From Mogibacterium sp. (lineage in GTDB: Bacteria; Bacillota; Clostridia; Peptostreptococcales; Anaerovoracaceae), in NCBI GenBank assembly GCA_021442505.1, contig JABUTC010000016.1, positions 17,586 to 24,965 of the forward strand: a stretch of DNA of 7,380 nt. Reading direction: 5' to 3'. Shown piece by piece: positions 1 to 7,007 of the stretch. Numbering within the stretch: the first letter of the stretch is position 1; every line of letters begins with the position of its first letter. The notes under the pieces were generated by a model, which saw only the letters and a list, made by a program, of their open reading frames with translations, searched no databases and had not been told where the DNA came from. Both the position numbers and the translations under genes were made by a program.

Positions 1-277
1 GAGAATCAAAGAGAAACTTACTGAAGGTATTTCTGCAAAAATTGGCGCATTGTTCTCATACGAGAAGCTTATGGAACTTAAGGCAGAATTCAATTACGAC
101 GATGAGGGTGGAGCACCAATTCTCGGACTTAAGGGTGCTGTCCTCAAAATGCATGGCAATTCCAAAGCACCGGCTGTTTACTATGCCATTAAGAAAGCAA
201 TCCCTTATGTTGAAAATGATGTAACCGGTCAGATTGCAGCTGCTGTTGCAAGCAATTCAGAACTATGCGAAGAATAG
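1..277 (+). CDS. plsX: Phosphate acyltransferase PlsX, C-terminal end (5' partial)
   Basis: The window opens inside this gene; the first whole codon is at position 2 and 91 residues remain before a TAG stop. PlsX converts acyl-ACP and phosphate to acyl-phosphate, the donor used by PlsY for the first acylation of glycerol-3-phosphate. It is a peripheral membrane enzyme. The remaining sequence carries the typical PlsX C-terminal block: a GGAPILGLKG segment, then K-M-HGNSKAPAVYYAIKKA, which corresponds to the usual GGAPLLGxxGxxxKxHGxSxxxAxxxAI pattern. The end is an ordinary short acidic tail. Its last 13 bases overlap the start of rnc. No acpP gene lies between plsX and rnc, although many Firmicutes have it there. 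Identification is by recognition of the family pattern; the catalytic core lies outside the window. Confidence 0.92.
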   Translation, partial: RIKEKLTEGISAKIGALFSYEKLMELKAEFNYDDEGGAPILGLKGAVLKMHGNSKAPAVYYAIKKAIPYVENDVTGQIAAAVASNSELCEE

Positions 278-963
278 AAGAGTTTGAGAATTCAATAGAA
301 TACAGCTTTAAGGATAAAAATCTTCTTAAAAACGCACTAACCCACAGTTCATATGCATCTGAAAACGGTAAGAGTTATATAGCAAACAACGAAAGGCTTG
401 AGTTTCTGGGAGATGCGTTCCTTGGAGCTGTGATTGCATCTAAGTTATTCAGTGTAATGAATAATGAAAAAGAAGGGGTTTTATCAAAGAAGAGGGCTGA
501 AATAGTTTGTGAACAGACACTGGCTGATATAGCAAAATCAATTGACCTCGGAGATTATCTTTATCTTGGAAATGGTGAAGAAACCCAGGGCGGAAGGGAT
601 AAAAGTTCGATTTTATCTGATGCGCTGGAAGCTGTTATAGGAGCGATTTATCTTGACGGGGGCTTTGAAGAATGCAGAGACGTTGTTTTAAGACTCTTTT
701 CAAGCAAAATCAGGCTTTCAATAAAAGGTGATTTAGTAACTACAAGGGACTTCAAATCTGAGCTTCAACAAAAGGTTCAGGAGAAATATCACGAAAACAG
801 GATAGAGTACGTCCTTGTCGGAGAAGAGGGCCCTGCGCACAAGAAACTTTTTACAGTTGAACTCAGATTAAAAGGTAAAAGCCTAGGTCGCGGAGAAGGC
901 AGCAGCAAGGGAAAAGCAGAGCAGGCGGCAGCAGAAGCTGTTCTTAAGAAAGGGGAAATATAA
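265..963 (+). CDS. rnc: Ribonuclease III
   Basis: This 232-residue protein has the normal RNase III length and layout: an N-terminal endonuclease domain (about 5-150) and a C-terminal double-stranded RNA-binding domain (about 160-230). It cleaves double-stranded RNA as a dimer, notably in 16S/23S rRNA precursor maturation. The signature is NERLEFLGD at 42-50. Metal-binding acidic residues are seen at E43, E46, D50, D119 and E122, each offset by 5 from E. coli E38, E41, D45, D114 and E117, so the site looks complete. The dsRBD shows the FKSELQQKVQ start and the GSSKGKAEQAAAEAVL helix that contacts RNA. The ATG at 265 is the only plausible start: it gives the usual N-terminus (I-E-Y-S-F-K-D, then ALTHSSYA) and the next in-frame Met is beyond the first active-site motif. 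It lies inside plsX, has no clear Shine-Dalgarno sequence, and is probably translationally coupled to plsX. Confidence 0.96.
   Translation: MRRIEEFENSIEYSFKDKNLLKNALTHSSYASENGKSYIANNERLEFLGDAFLGAVIASKLFSVMNNEKEGVLSKKRAEIVCEQTLADIAKSIDLGDYLYLGNGEETQGGRDKSSILSDALEAVIGAIYLDGGFEECRDVVLRLFSSKIRLSIKGDLVTTRDFKSELQQKVQEKYHENRIEYVLVGEEGPAHKKLFTVELRLKGKSLGRGEGSSKGKAEQAAAEAVLKKGEI
949..956 (+). promoter_or_regulatory. Ribosome binding site of smc, supporting a TTG start
   Basis: AAAGGGGA lies inside the last codons of rnc, 9 bases before the TTG at 966. This spacing, together with the canonical SMC N-terminus that the TTG opens, decides the start. There is no ATG or GTG alternative that preserves the beginning of the protein. 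Confidence 0.75.
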
Positions 964-965
964 GT

Positions 966-3900
966 TTGTATTTCAAGAGAATAGAATTACAGGGATTTAA
1001 GTCATTTGCCGACCCTGTGACAATTGAACTTAATGACGGTGTTACCTGCATTATCGGACCTAACGGTAGCGGTAAGAGCAATATTTCCGATGCTCTGAGA
1101 TGGGTGCTGGGAGAACAGAGTTCCAAGCAGCTTCGAGGAAGCAAGATGCAGGATGTTATTTTTGCAGGAACAAACACCAGAAAACCTAAGGGAATGGCTG
1201 AAGTTACTCTTGTAATTGATAACAGTACGGGTATGCTTCCTCTTGAATATACAGAGGTTGCGGTAACAAGACGCATGTACAGATCCGGAGAGAGCGAATA
1301 TCTCATCAACGGTAATCAATGCAGATTAAGAGATATCAAAGAACTCTTTATGGATACAGGTATAGGCGTTGACGGCTACTCAATCATCGGACAGGGCAAA
1401 ATAGCTGAAATTGTAAGCTCAAAGCCTGAAAGCAGGAGACAGATTTTCGAAGAAGCTGCCGGTATTGTAATGTACAAGAGCCGCAAAACTGATGCTGAGA
1501 ATAAACTCAAGACCACATCAGACAATCTTGAGCGTATAAGAGATATCATTTTTGAGATAGAGGGCAGAATCGGTGGTCTTAAGGAGGATTCCGAGAAGGC
1601 AAGCGAGTTTATAGCGCTTAGAGACAGATATAAGACTTTAGGCATCAATATCATTCTTCATAATCTTGAAGGACTTGATAAAAGTGTCCGTGACAGCAAG
1701 AATGAGCTCGAGGAAACTCATCAGAGGATTAACACATTAACTGCAGAACTTAAAGAACTGGAAGAGCTCATAGATAAGAAGAATGCAGAAGAGTCAGAAT
1801 TAAATGATAAGTATTCCAAAGCTCTTGAGGAAAGACTTGAAAAGATTGAAGAACTGAATGATATCAGCAGTTCAGGTCAGATTAACGAAGAAAAATTAAA
1901 TGCTATAGAAAAGGAACTTGAAAGACTTAATGCTTCCATTACAGAGAAGGAAGCAAAGCTTGAAGCAGAAAGAAAATCTCTTGCAGAGCAGGAGGAAAAG
2001 AATAAAGAACTTAGCGATGAACTCAACAGGCTTAATCTTGAGCTTGAAGATGCTGTTGCAAATTATGCAACGGAGAACGCTGAGTACAACAGAATAAGTG
2101 CTGAAATAGAGTCAGGAAAAGATGAAATTGTAAGACTTACAGCACAAAACGGAAACAAAGAAGCGGATATTAGAATTCTTGAGAATTATATTGAAACACT
2201 CAGGGATAAGGCTGAACAAATCAGAGAAAGCAATTCTGACAAGGCAGCACTAGAGGCTGAGCTCAAAGGGGCTTTAGATGAGAAAACTGCTGAGTTTGAG
2301 AAATTAGAACAGAAACTCGTTTTAATTGAAGAGGATATTGATAAATACGACGATAAGATTATATCTGTAAATAACAGCATTCTTGATTGTACAAAACAGA
2401 TTAATGAAAACACAAATAACAGAAATCGTGCTGAATCAAGAATGAATACCATCGAGGAGATGGAACATAATTACGAGGGATATAATAACGCTGTAAGATC
2501 AATTATGCAGAAATCTTTCGGCGGAATTATTGGTACTGTTTCAGATATTATTTCTGTCCCGGACAGGTATACACTTGCTGTTGAGACTGCACTTGGCAAT
2601 TCTCTTCAGAACATTGTATGTAAAGATGATGCGTCTGCAAAGTCTGCCGTTGAATGGCTTAAATCTGCTAAAGCCGGCAGAGCAACCTTCCTGCCTATGT
2701 CTTCAATTAAGGCAGAAGCAATTCCTGTAGACAGAAGAATTAAAGACAATAAAGGTTACATTGGAATTGCATCCGAGCTTGTTGACTATGATGACAAGTA
2801 TAAAAATGTTATAGAATATCTTCTTTGCCGTGTAATTATTGCTGACAGTATGGATAATGCCGTTGCAATTTCAAAAGGCAACATAAACGGATTTAAGGTT
2901 GTATCACTTGATGGCGAAGTAATTAATTCTTTTGGTGCAATTACAGGTGGTAAATATGCCAATAAAACGGCTAATTTCCTCGACAGAAAGAAGGAAATCA
3001 GTGAACTTAAGGATAAGATTACTGTTCTTGAAAAGCTGATTTCAGATAAGGTTGACGAAAGAAATAATCTTCAGGAGGAACTCTTAACCGCAAAACAGAA
3101 ACAGCAGGAGCTTAATACTGAACATAAAGACAAAGAAATTGAGTATAACGTTGTAAAAGCAGAGAAGGAGATTGCTTCTGAGCAGTATCTAGAAGTTGTA
3201 AATTCTGCAGGAACCGCTCTTGCAGAAATTGAAACGATTAATTCAGATATAAAAGAAACAGAGGAAAGAATCAATTCTCAGAAAGATGAGATAAAAGAAG
3301 CATCGGAGAAAATCGACAAGCTTCAGGTTGAAATAGAGGAATTGCTTGACAGACAGCAGGAACTCAAGGATGCGGGAGAGGAAAACAACGAGGCAATTAC
3401 AGATCTCCGTATGTCTGTTTCTCAAATAGAAACCAAGATTGCATCACAGGCCGATCTTACAGCAATTATTAACGATAACATTTATGAGATAGAAGATTCG
3501 TTGCAGTTTGAAATTGATTCCAGAGCTGAGAATGAGGAAAACAGAAACCACCTTACAAGCAGTGGCGTTGAGTCTGAAGAAACTCTGGCAACACTTAGGA
3601 AAGAGAAGGAAGAACTCGATAAGTATATTGAAGATTTGCAATCATCTATCGATACCAATAAGATTGAAAACGATACTGCAAATCGCAGTATGAAGAGCAA
3701 AAACAATGACCTTAACAAGGCCAGGGATGACTATTATCGCATCGATGTCAAGACTGCAAGAAATGAGGCTATGCTTGATGCCCAGAAGGAAAAGCTCTGG
3801 GATGAATTCGAGGTATCATATGCCGAAGCCCTGGATATGAGGGACCCTGATTTTGCAATTACTGCAGGTAATAGAGAATCAAAGGAGATTAAGCTCAGAA

Positions 3901-4526
3901 TAGCTGAACTTGGCGATGTTAATATCGGCGCAATCGAAGAATACAAAGCGGTAAGCAGCAAGTATGAATTCCTTACTGAAAATGAAGCTGATACAAGAAA
4001 GGCCAAAGAGGAACTTGAGGATATTATCGCAAATATGGATAAAACCATTAAAGTTCAGTTCAAGAAGACCTTTGATGAGGTTGTAGTAAACTTTGAGCAG
4101 AGTTTCAAGGAACTTTTTGGCGGTGGATATGCTGAGCTTACACTCGAAGATGAGAGCAATCCTCTTGAATCAGGAATCGAAATCACAGCTCAACCGCCAG
4201 GAAAGAAACTGAAGAATATTAATCTGCTTTCAGGTGGAGAGAAAACACTTACAGCAATAGCACTTATGTTTGCCGTTCTTAAGGCAAAACCAACACCTTT
4301 CTGTATTCTGGATGAGGTTGAAGCTGCTCTTGATGAGGTAAACATTGAGAGATTCTCAGATTATCTTAAAAATTTCAAAGATATTCAGTTTGCTCTCATT
4401 ACTCACCAGAAGGCAACCATGGAGCACGCAGATATTTTATATGGTGTAACAATGCCTGAACAGGGCGTTTCAAGAATGCTGTCGCTTAAGCTGGGCGATG
4501 AATTCGATATTCAGGGAATAGAATAA
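966..4526 (+). CDS. smc: Chromosome partition/condensation protein SMC
   Basis: This 1186-residue SMC ATPase has about the length of the B. subtilis protein. SMC dimers with ScpA/ScpB form the condensin that loads near the origin and organises and separates sister chromosomes. The order is complete. The N-terminal head has Walker A GPNGSGKSN (31-39) and Q-loop Q143. A long coiled coil rich in Glu, Lys and Leu covers about 170-500. The hinge covers about 504-675, including the GAITGGK segment at 657-663. A second coiled coil covers about 680-1020. The C-terminal head has ABC signature LSGGEK (1088-1093), Walker B ending LDE (1115-1117), D-loop AALDE and H-loop H1147. The start is TTG, two bases after the rnc stop. 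The opening MYFKRIELQGFKSFAD matches the family N-terminus, so the TTG is well supported. scpA and scpB are not in this window. No frameshift or missing catalytic motif is visible. Confidence 0.97.
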   Translation: MYFKRIELQGFKSFADPVTIELNDGVTCIIGPNGSGKSNISDALRWVLGEQSSKQLRGSKMQDVIFAGTNTRKPKGMAEVTLVIDNSTGMLPLEYTEVAVTRRMYRSGESEYLINGNQCRLRDIKELFMDTGIGVDGYSIIGQGKIAEIVSSKPESRRQIFEEAAGIVMYKSRKTDAENKLKTTSDNLERIRDIIFEIEGRIGGLKEDSEKASEFIALRDRYKTLGINIILHNLEGLDKSVRDSKNELEETHQRINTLTAELKELEELIDKKNAEESELNDKYSKALEERLEKIEELNDISSSGQINEEKLNAIEKELERLNASITEKEAKLEAERKSLAEQEEKNKELSDELNRLNLELEDAVANYATENAEYNRISAEIESGKDEIVRLTAQNGNKEADIRILENYIETLRDKAEQIRESNSDKAALEAELKGALDEKTAEFEKLEQKLVLIEEDIDKYDDKIISVNNSILDCTKQINENTNNRNRAESRMNTIEEMEHNYEGYNNAVRSIMQKSFGGIIGTVSDIISVPDRYTLAVETALGNSLQNIVCKDDASAKSAVEWLKSAKAGRATFLPMSSIKAEAIPVDRRIKDNKGYIGIASELVDYDDKYKNVIEYLLCRVIIADSMDNAVAISKGNINGFKVVSLDGEVINSFGAITGGKYANKTANFLDRKKEISELKDKITVLEKLISDKVDERNNLQEELLTAKQKQQELNTEHKDKEIEYNVVKAEKEIASEQYLEVVNSAGTALAEIETINSDIKETEERINSQKDEIKEASEKIDKLQVEIEELLDRQQELKDAGEENNEAITDLRMSVSQIETKIASQADLTAIINDNIYEIEDSLQFEIDSRAENEENRNHLTSSGVESEETLATLRKEKEELDKYIEDLQSSIDTNKIENDTANRSMKSKNNDLNKARDDYYRIDVKTARNEAMLDAQKEKLWDEFEVSYAEALDMRDPDFAITAGNRESKEIKLRIAELGDVNIGAIEEYKAVSSKYEFLTENEADTRKAKEELEDIIANMDKTIKVQFKKTFDEVVVNFEQSFKELFGGGYAELTLEDESNPLESGIEITAQPPGKKLKNINLLSGGEKTLTAIALMFAVLKAKPTPFCILDEVEAALDEVNIERFSDYLKNFKDIQFALITHQKATMEHADILYGVTMPEQGVSRMLSLKLGDEFDIQGIE

Positions 4527-4549
4527 ATTGAGGAGTAAAAGAGGCTGTT

Positions 4550-5446
4550 ATGGGTCTGTTTGAAAACAAATCAACATTTAGAAAATTTATTGACGGAATT
4601 ACTAACGTAATTGCCGACAACCCAACAATAGGAGACGAGTTTTATGATGAACTCGAGGAATCTCTTGTTGTGGCTGATATCGGCATTGATACTGCAGAGA
4701 AGATAATGGAAGAGCTTCGAGATGTTGTCAACAGAAAATACATCACAAAGCCGGAGAGAATTATCGAGGAGTTGAGAGTAATAATTGAGAAACTCGTAGA
4801 TAAGGGGGACAGGAACAGTCTTTGCAGTGAATATCCTCTTGTAATTCTTATGATAGGAATTAACGGAGGAGGAAAGACTACAAGTATCGGCAAACTGGCA
4901 CATATGCTTAAGAGCGAGGGAAAAAGTGTTATGCTCGCTGCAGCCGACACCTTCAGAGCAGCAGCTGCTGAGCAGCTCTCAATGTGGGGTGAAAGAGTAG
5001 GAGTCAGAGTTATAAGACATGAAGAGGGAACGGATCCTTCAGCTGTTATTTATGATGCTCTTCAGGCTGCAAAAGCCGCCGGCACTGATGTTCTTATCAT
5101 TGACACAGCCGGAAGATTACAGAATAAGGGCAACCTTATGAAGGAACTTGAAAAGATGAGCCGTGTAATCAGCAAAGAGTTTCCGGAAGCTAACAGAGAA
5201 AATATTTTAGTTCTTGATTCAACTACCGGAAAGAATGCAATCAGTCAGGCAAAAGAGTTCTCTGAGATTACTGATATTACCGGTATAGTACTTACTAAAC
5301 TTGACGGAACCGCAAGAGGCGGCATTTCGATAACTATAGCCGATGAATTCGACTTACCTATTAAGTTTATCGGCATGGGCGAAGGAATGAACGACCTGCT
5401 TAAGTTTGATGCCTCAGAATTTGCAAGGGGGATTTTTGATGAGTAA
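4550..5446 (+). CDS. ftsY: Signal recognition particle receptor FtsY
   Basis: FtsY is the SRP-type GTPase that docks Ffh-ribosome complexes at the membrane and hands nascent membrane proteins to SecYEG. At 298 residues this is a short form without the long acidic A domain of E. coli. An N-terminal helical N domain (about 1-85) precedes the G domain. Motifs seen: P-loop GINGGGKTTSIGKLA (103-117), the SRP-GTPase insertion-box start DTFRAAAAEQL (133-143), DTAGR (185-189), TKLDGTARGG (249-258) and the C-terminal GMGEGMNDLLKFD closing segment. The FtsY-type ending, and the lack of an M domain, separate it from Ffh. The ATG lies 23 bases after smc; AGGAG at 4531-4535 and GAGG at 4541-4544 are possible ribosome binding sites. 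The next gene, der, overlaps its last 8 bases; the ylxM-ffh pair often found after ftsY in Firmicutes is not here. The P-loop has Gly at 107 where Val is common. Confidence 0.96.
   Translation: MGLFENKSTFRKFIDGITNVIADNPTIGDEFYDELEESLVVADIGIDTAEKIMEELRDVVNRKYITKPERIIEELRVIIEKLVDKGDRNSLCSEYPLVILMIGINGGGKTTSIGKLAHMLKSEGKSVMLAAADTFRAAAAEQLSMWGERVGVRVIRHEEGTDPSAVIYDALQAAKAAGTDVLIIDTAGRLQNKGNLMKELEKMSRVISKEFPEANRENILVLDSTTGKNAISQAKEFSEITDITGIVLTKLDGTARGGISITIADEFDLPIKFIGMGEGMNDLLKFDASEFARGIFDE
5425..5432 (+). promoter_or_regulatory. Ribosome binding site of der inside ftsY
   Basis: AAGGGGGA sits 6 bases before the ATG at 5439, within the last codons of ftsY. It favours this ATG over an upstream in-frame TTG at 5406, which would add 11 residues with no family counterpart. 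Confidence 0.8.
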
Positions 5447-6758
5447 ACCAATTGTTGCTGTTGTAGGTAGACCGAACGTTGGTAAATCTACTTTTTTCAA
5501 CAGAATAATAGGCGAAAGAAGAGCAATTGTAGAGGATGTTCCCGGTGTAACAAGGGACAGGATTTATGCTGAGACTGAATGGAACGGCAAAGAATTTGCC
5601 ATTATTGATACGGGAGGAATTGAAGCTAAAAGCGACGATACTATCCTGAGCCAGATGAGAGACCAGGCTATTGTTGCTATGGATATGGCGGATGTAATTC
5701 TTTTTATGGTGGATGGTAAAGAAGGTCTTACTACTGCTGACAGAGAGGTCGCAACCATCTTAAGAAGAACGGGTAAGGATGTAATTCTTGTAGTTAACAA
5801 GATTGATTCTCCGGGAAAGGCTTACGAGAGTGTTTATGACTTCTATGAACTTGGATTTGGTGAGCCCATTGCAATAAGTTCGGTTAATATGCTGAATCTT
5901 GGAGATTTGCTGGATTCAATTATTGAGAGTTTTCCGGACGATGCGTATGACAATGAAGATGATTCGACAAAAATTGCAATTATTGGCAAGCCAAATGTCG
6001 GCAAGTCTTCTATGGTAAATGCCCTGACAAAAGAAAACCGTGTAATTGTTTCGCCTATAGCCGGAACTACACGCGATTCAATTGATACTCCTTTTACCTA
6101 CAACGAGAAGAATTATACATTGATTGACACAGCCGGTCTCAGAAGACGCAGCAAGGTCAACGACAACATCGAAAAGTACAGTGTAATCAGAGCAGTTGCT
6201 GCAGTTGAGCGCTGTGATGTTTGCGTATTAATGATAGACGCAGTAGAAGGACTTACTGAGCAGGATAAGAAAATTGCAGGTATTGCACATGAAGCCGGCA
6301 AGGGTCTGTTAATAGTTGTTAACAAGTGGGATCTAATCGAAAAAGAAACTAATACAATGAGGGACTTTGAGAAAAGAATTAAAGCCGATCTGCTGTTTGC
6401 AAGCTATGCCCCTATGGTGTTCACTTCAGTGGTAAACAAACAGAGAATATATGATGTCATTGAAAAATGCGAGTCTATTCAGAATATGCGTTCTCTGCGA
6501 ATCACTACAGGAAGGCTGAACAGCATAATTGAAGACGCTGTGATGATGAGACAGCCTCCGCAGGATAAGGGCAAAAGACTTAAAGTGTATTACGCAACGC
6601 AGGTAGGAGTACAGCCGCCATTGTTTTCTTTTAGCATAAACGATAAGGAATTAATGCACTTCTCGTATGCAAGATATCTTGAGAATAAAATCAGAGATGC
6701 TTACGGGTTTGAGGGAACTTCAATTAAGTTCATTTACAAAGAAAAGAGAGGGGAATAG
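5439..6758 (+). CDS. der: Ribosome biogenesis GTPase Der (EngA)
   Basis: Der is an essential tandem-GTPase that binds the 50S subunit and helps its late assembly. The protein has 439 residues, the normal length. The first G domain has G1 GRPNVGKS (10-17), G3 DTGG (57-60) and G4 NKID (120-123). The second has G1 GKPNVGKSS (183-191), G3 DTAG (230-233) and G4 NKWD (295-298). Two consecutive G domains followed by a KH-like C-terminal domain (about 350-439) are diagnostic of Der. The short acidic linker between the G domains (DDAYDNEDDS) is also typical. The chosen ATG overlaps the ftsY end by 8 bases in another frame and has a good ribosome binding site, so translation is probably coupled. The C-terminal domain looks intact and the gene ends 2 bases before plsY. 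I see no anomaly. Confidence 0.97.
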   Translation: MSKPIVAVVGRPNVGKSTFFNRIIGERRAIVEDVPGVTRDRIYAETEWNGKEFAIIDTGGIEAKSDDTILSQMRDQAIVAMDMADVILFMVDGKEGLTTADREVATILRRTGKDVILVVNKIDSPGKAYESVYDFYELGFGEPIAISSVNMLNLGDLLDSIIESFPDDAYDNEDDSTKIAIIGKPNVGKSSMVNALTKENRVIVSPIAGTTRDSIDTPFTYNEKNYTLIDTAGLRRRSKVNDNIEKYSVIRAVAAVERCDVCVLMIDAVEGLTEQDKKIAGIAHEAGKGLLIVVNKWDLIEKETNTMRDFEKRIKADLLFASYAPMVFTSVVNKQRIYDVIEKCESIQNMRSLRITTGRLNSIIEDAVMMRQPPQDKGKRLKVYYATQVGVQPPLFSFSINDKELMHFSYARYLENKIRDAYGFEGTSIKFIYKEKRGE

Positions 6759-6760
6759 AT

Positions 6761-6976
6761 ATGACTTTTGATATTAAACTCGTATTAATCGGTGTATTGG
6801 CATACCTGATAGGATGCATTTCCCCATCAATCATGATAGGAAAACTCGCTGGAGTTGATATCAAAAAGGTTGGCAGTGGAAATGCAGGAACAACCAATAC
6901 ACTTAGGGTTCTCGGGGCTAAGTCTGCTGTTATCGTTTTGATTGTTGATCTCCTTAAAGGATATGTATTTAAATGA
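6761..6976 (+). CDS. plsY: Glycerol-3-phosphate acyltransferase PlsY, truncated N-terminal fragment
   Basis: PlsY transfers the acyl group of acyl-phosphate (made by PlsX) to glycerol-3-phosphate, giving lysophosphatidic acid. It is a polytopic membrane protein of about 200 residues; here only 71 codons precede a TGA. What remains is a good family match: a hydrophobic first membrane segment (about 5-29, including AYLIGCISPS), the active-site motif GSGNAGTTNTLRVLG (38-52), and a second hydrophobic stretch ending DLLKG (63-67). The reading then gives only Y-V-F-K before the stop. The missing part would carry the remaining membrane segments and further catalytic motifs, so this fragment should be inactive. 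The ATG is 2 bases after der with GAGAGGGGA at 6746-6754, so the 5' end is normal. The truncation coincides with a change of sequence character, which suggests a breakpoint rather than a point mutation: no PlsY-like sequence resumes in any frame downstream. The usual next gene, gpsA, is absent. Confidence 0.88.
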   Translation: MTFDIKLVLIGVLAYLIGCISPSIMIGKLAGVDIKKVGSGNAGTTNTLRVLGAKSAVIVLIVDLLKGYVFK

Positions 6977-6992
6977 TAATAGATTTATATTG
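6961..6992. other. Probable breakpoint between plsY and an hcp upstream region
   Basis: PlsY similarity ends near 6961-6965 and an unrelated, AT-rich leader with the hcp ribosome binding site begins by about 6993. The exact join cannot be placed by eye because the bases between (tttaaatgataatagattta) are low in information. No inverted repeat, target duplication or tRNA end is visible here, so I see no mark of a transposon or integrase. Confidence 0.6.
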
Positions 6993-7000
6993 AAAGGAGA
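6993..7000 (+). promoter_or_regulatory. Ribosome binding site of the hcp-like frame
   Basis: AAAGGAGA lies 7 bases before the ATG at 7008, a near-ideal Shine-Dalgarno match. It indicates that the 5' end of the hcp piece is genuine, with its native translation signal, and is not an internal fragment. Confidence 0.8.
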
Positions 7001-7007
7001 GAGTAAT

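Noticed and set aside
944..1309. 121-codon open frame on the minus strand across the rnc-smc junction
   Set aside because: It lies opposite the rnc end and the SMC Walker A region, shows no recognisable domain, and is a shadow of strongly conserved + strand coding.
1680..2440. Repetitive Glu/Lys/Leu-rich DNA within smc as a possible tandem repeat
   Set aside because: It is ordinary coiled-coil coding with codon-level redundancy and no constant repeat unit.
3482..4048. Several 60-104 codon minus-strand frames opposite the second SMC coiled coil
   Set aside because: Serine- and leucine-rich translations are the expected reverse reading of Glu/Lys/Leu-rich coiled-coil codons; I see no start signals or family motifs.
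4856..4876. FtsY P-loop with Gly where Val is common (GINGGGKTT)
   Set aside because: The substitution keeps the GxxxxGK[ST] pattern, so it is a minor variation with no expected loss of function.
5406..5438. Upstream in-frame TTG start for der, adding 11 residues
   Set aside because: The extension overlaps ftsY further, has no family counterpart, and the ribosome binding site at 5425-5432 is placed for the ATG at 5439.
6977..7007. Possible promoter or terminator between plsY and the hcp-like frame
   Set aside because: GATAAT and TATATT strings occur, but no -35 element stands at a suitable distance and there is no stem-loop; the AT-rich composition explains the matches.
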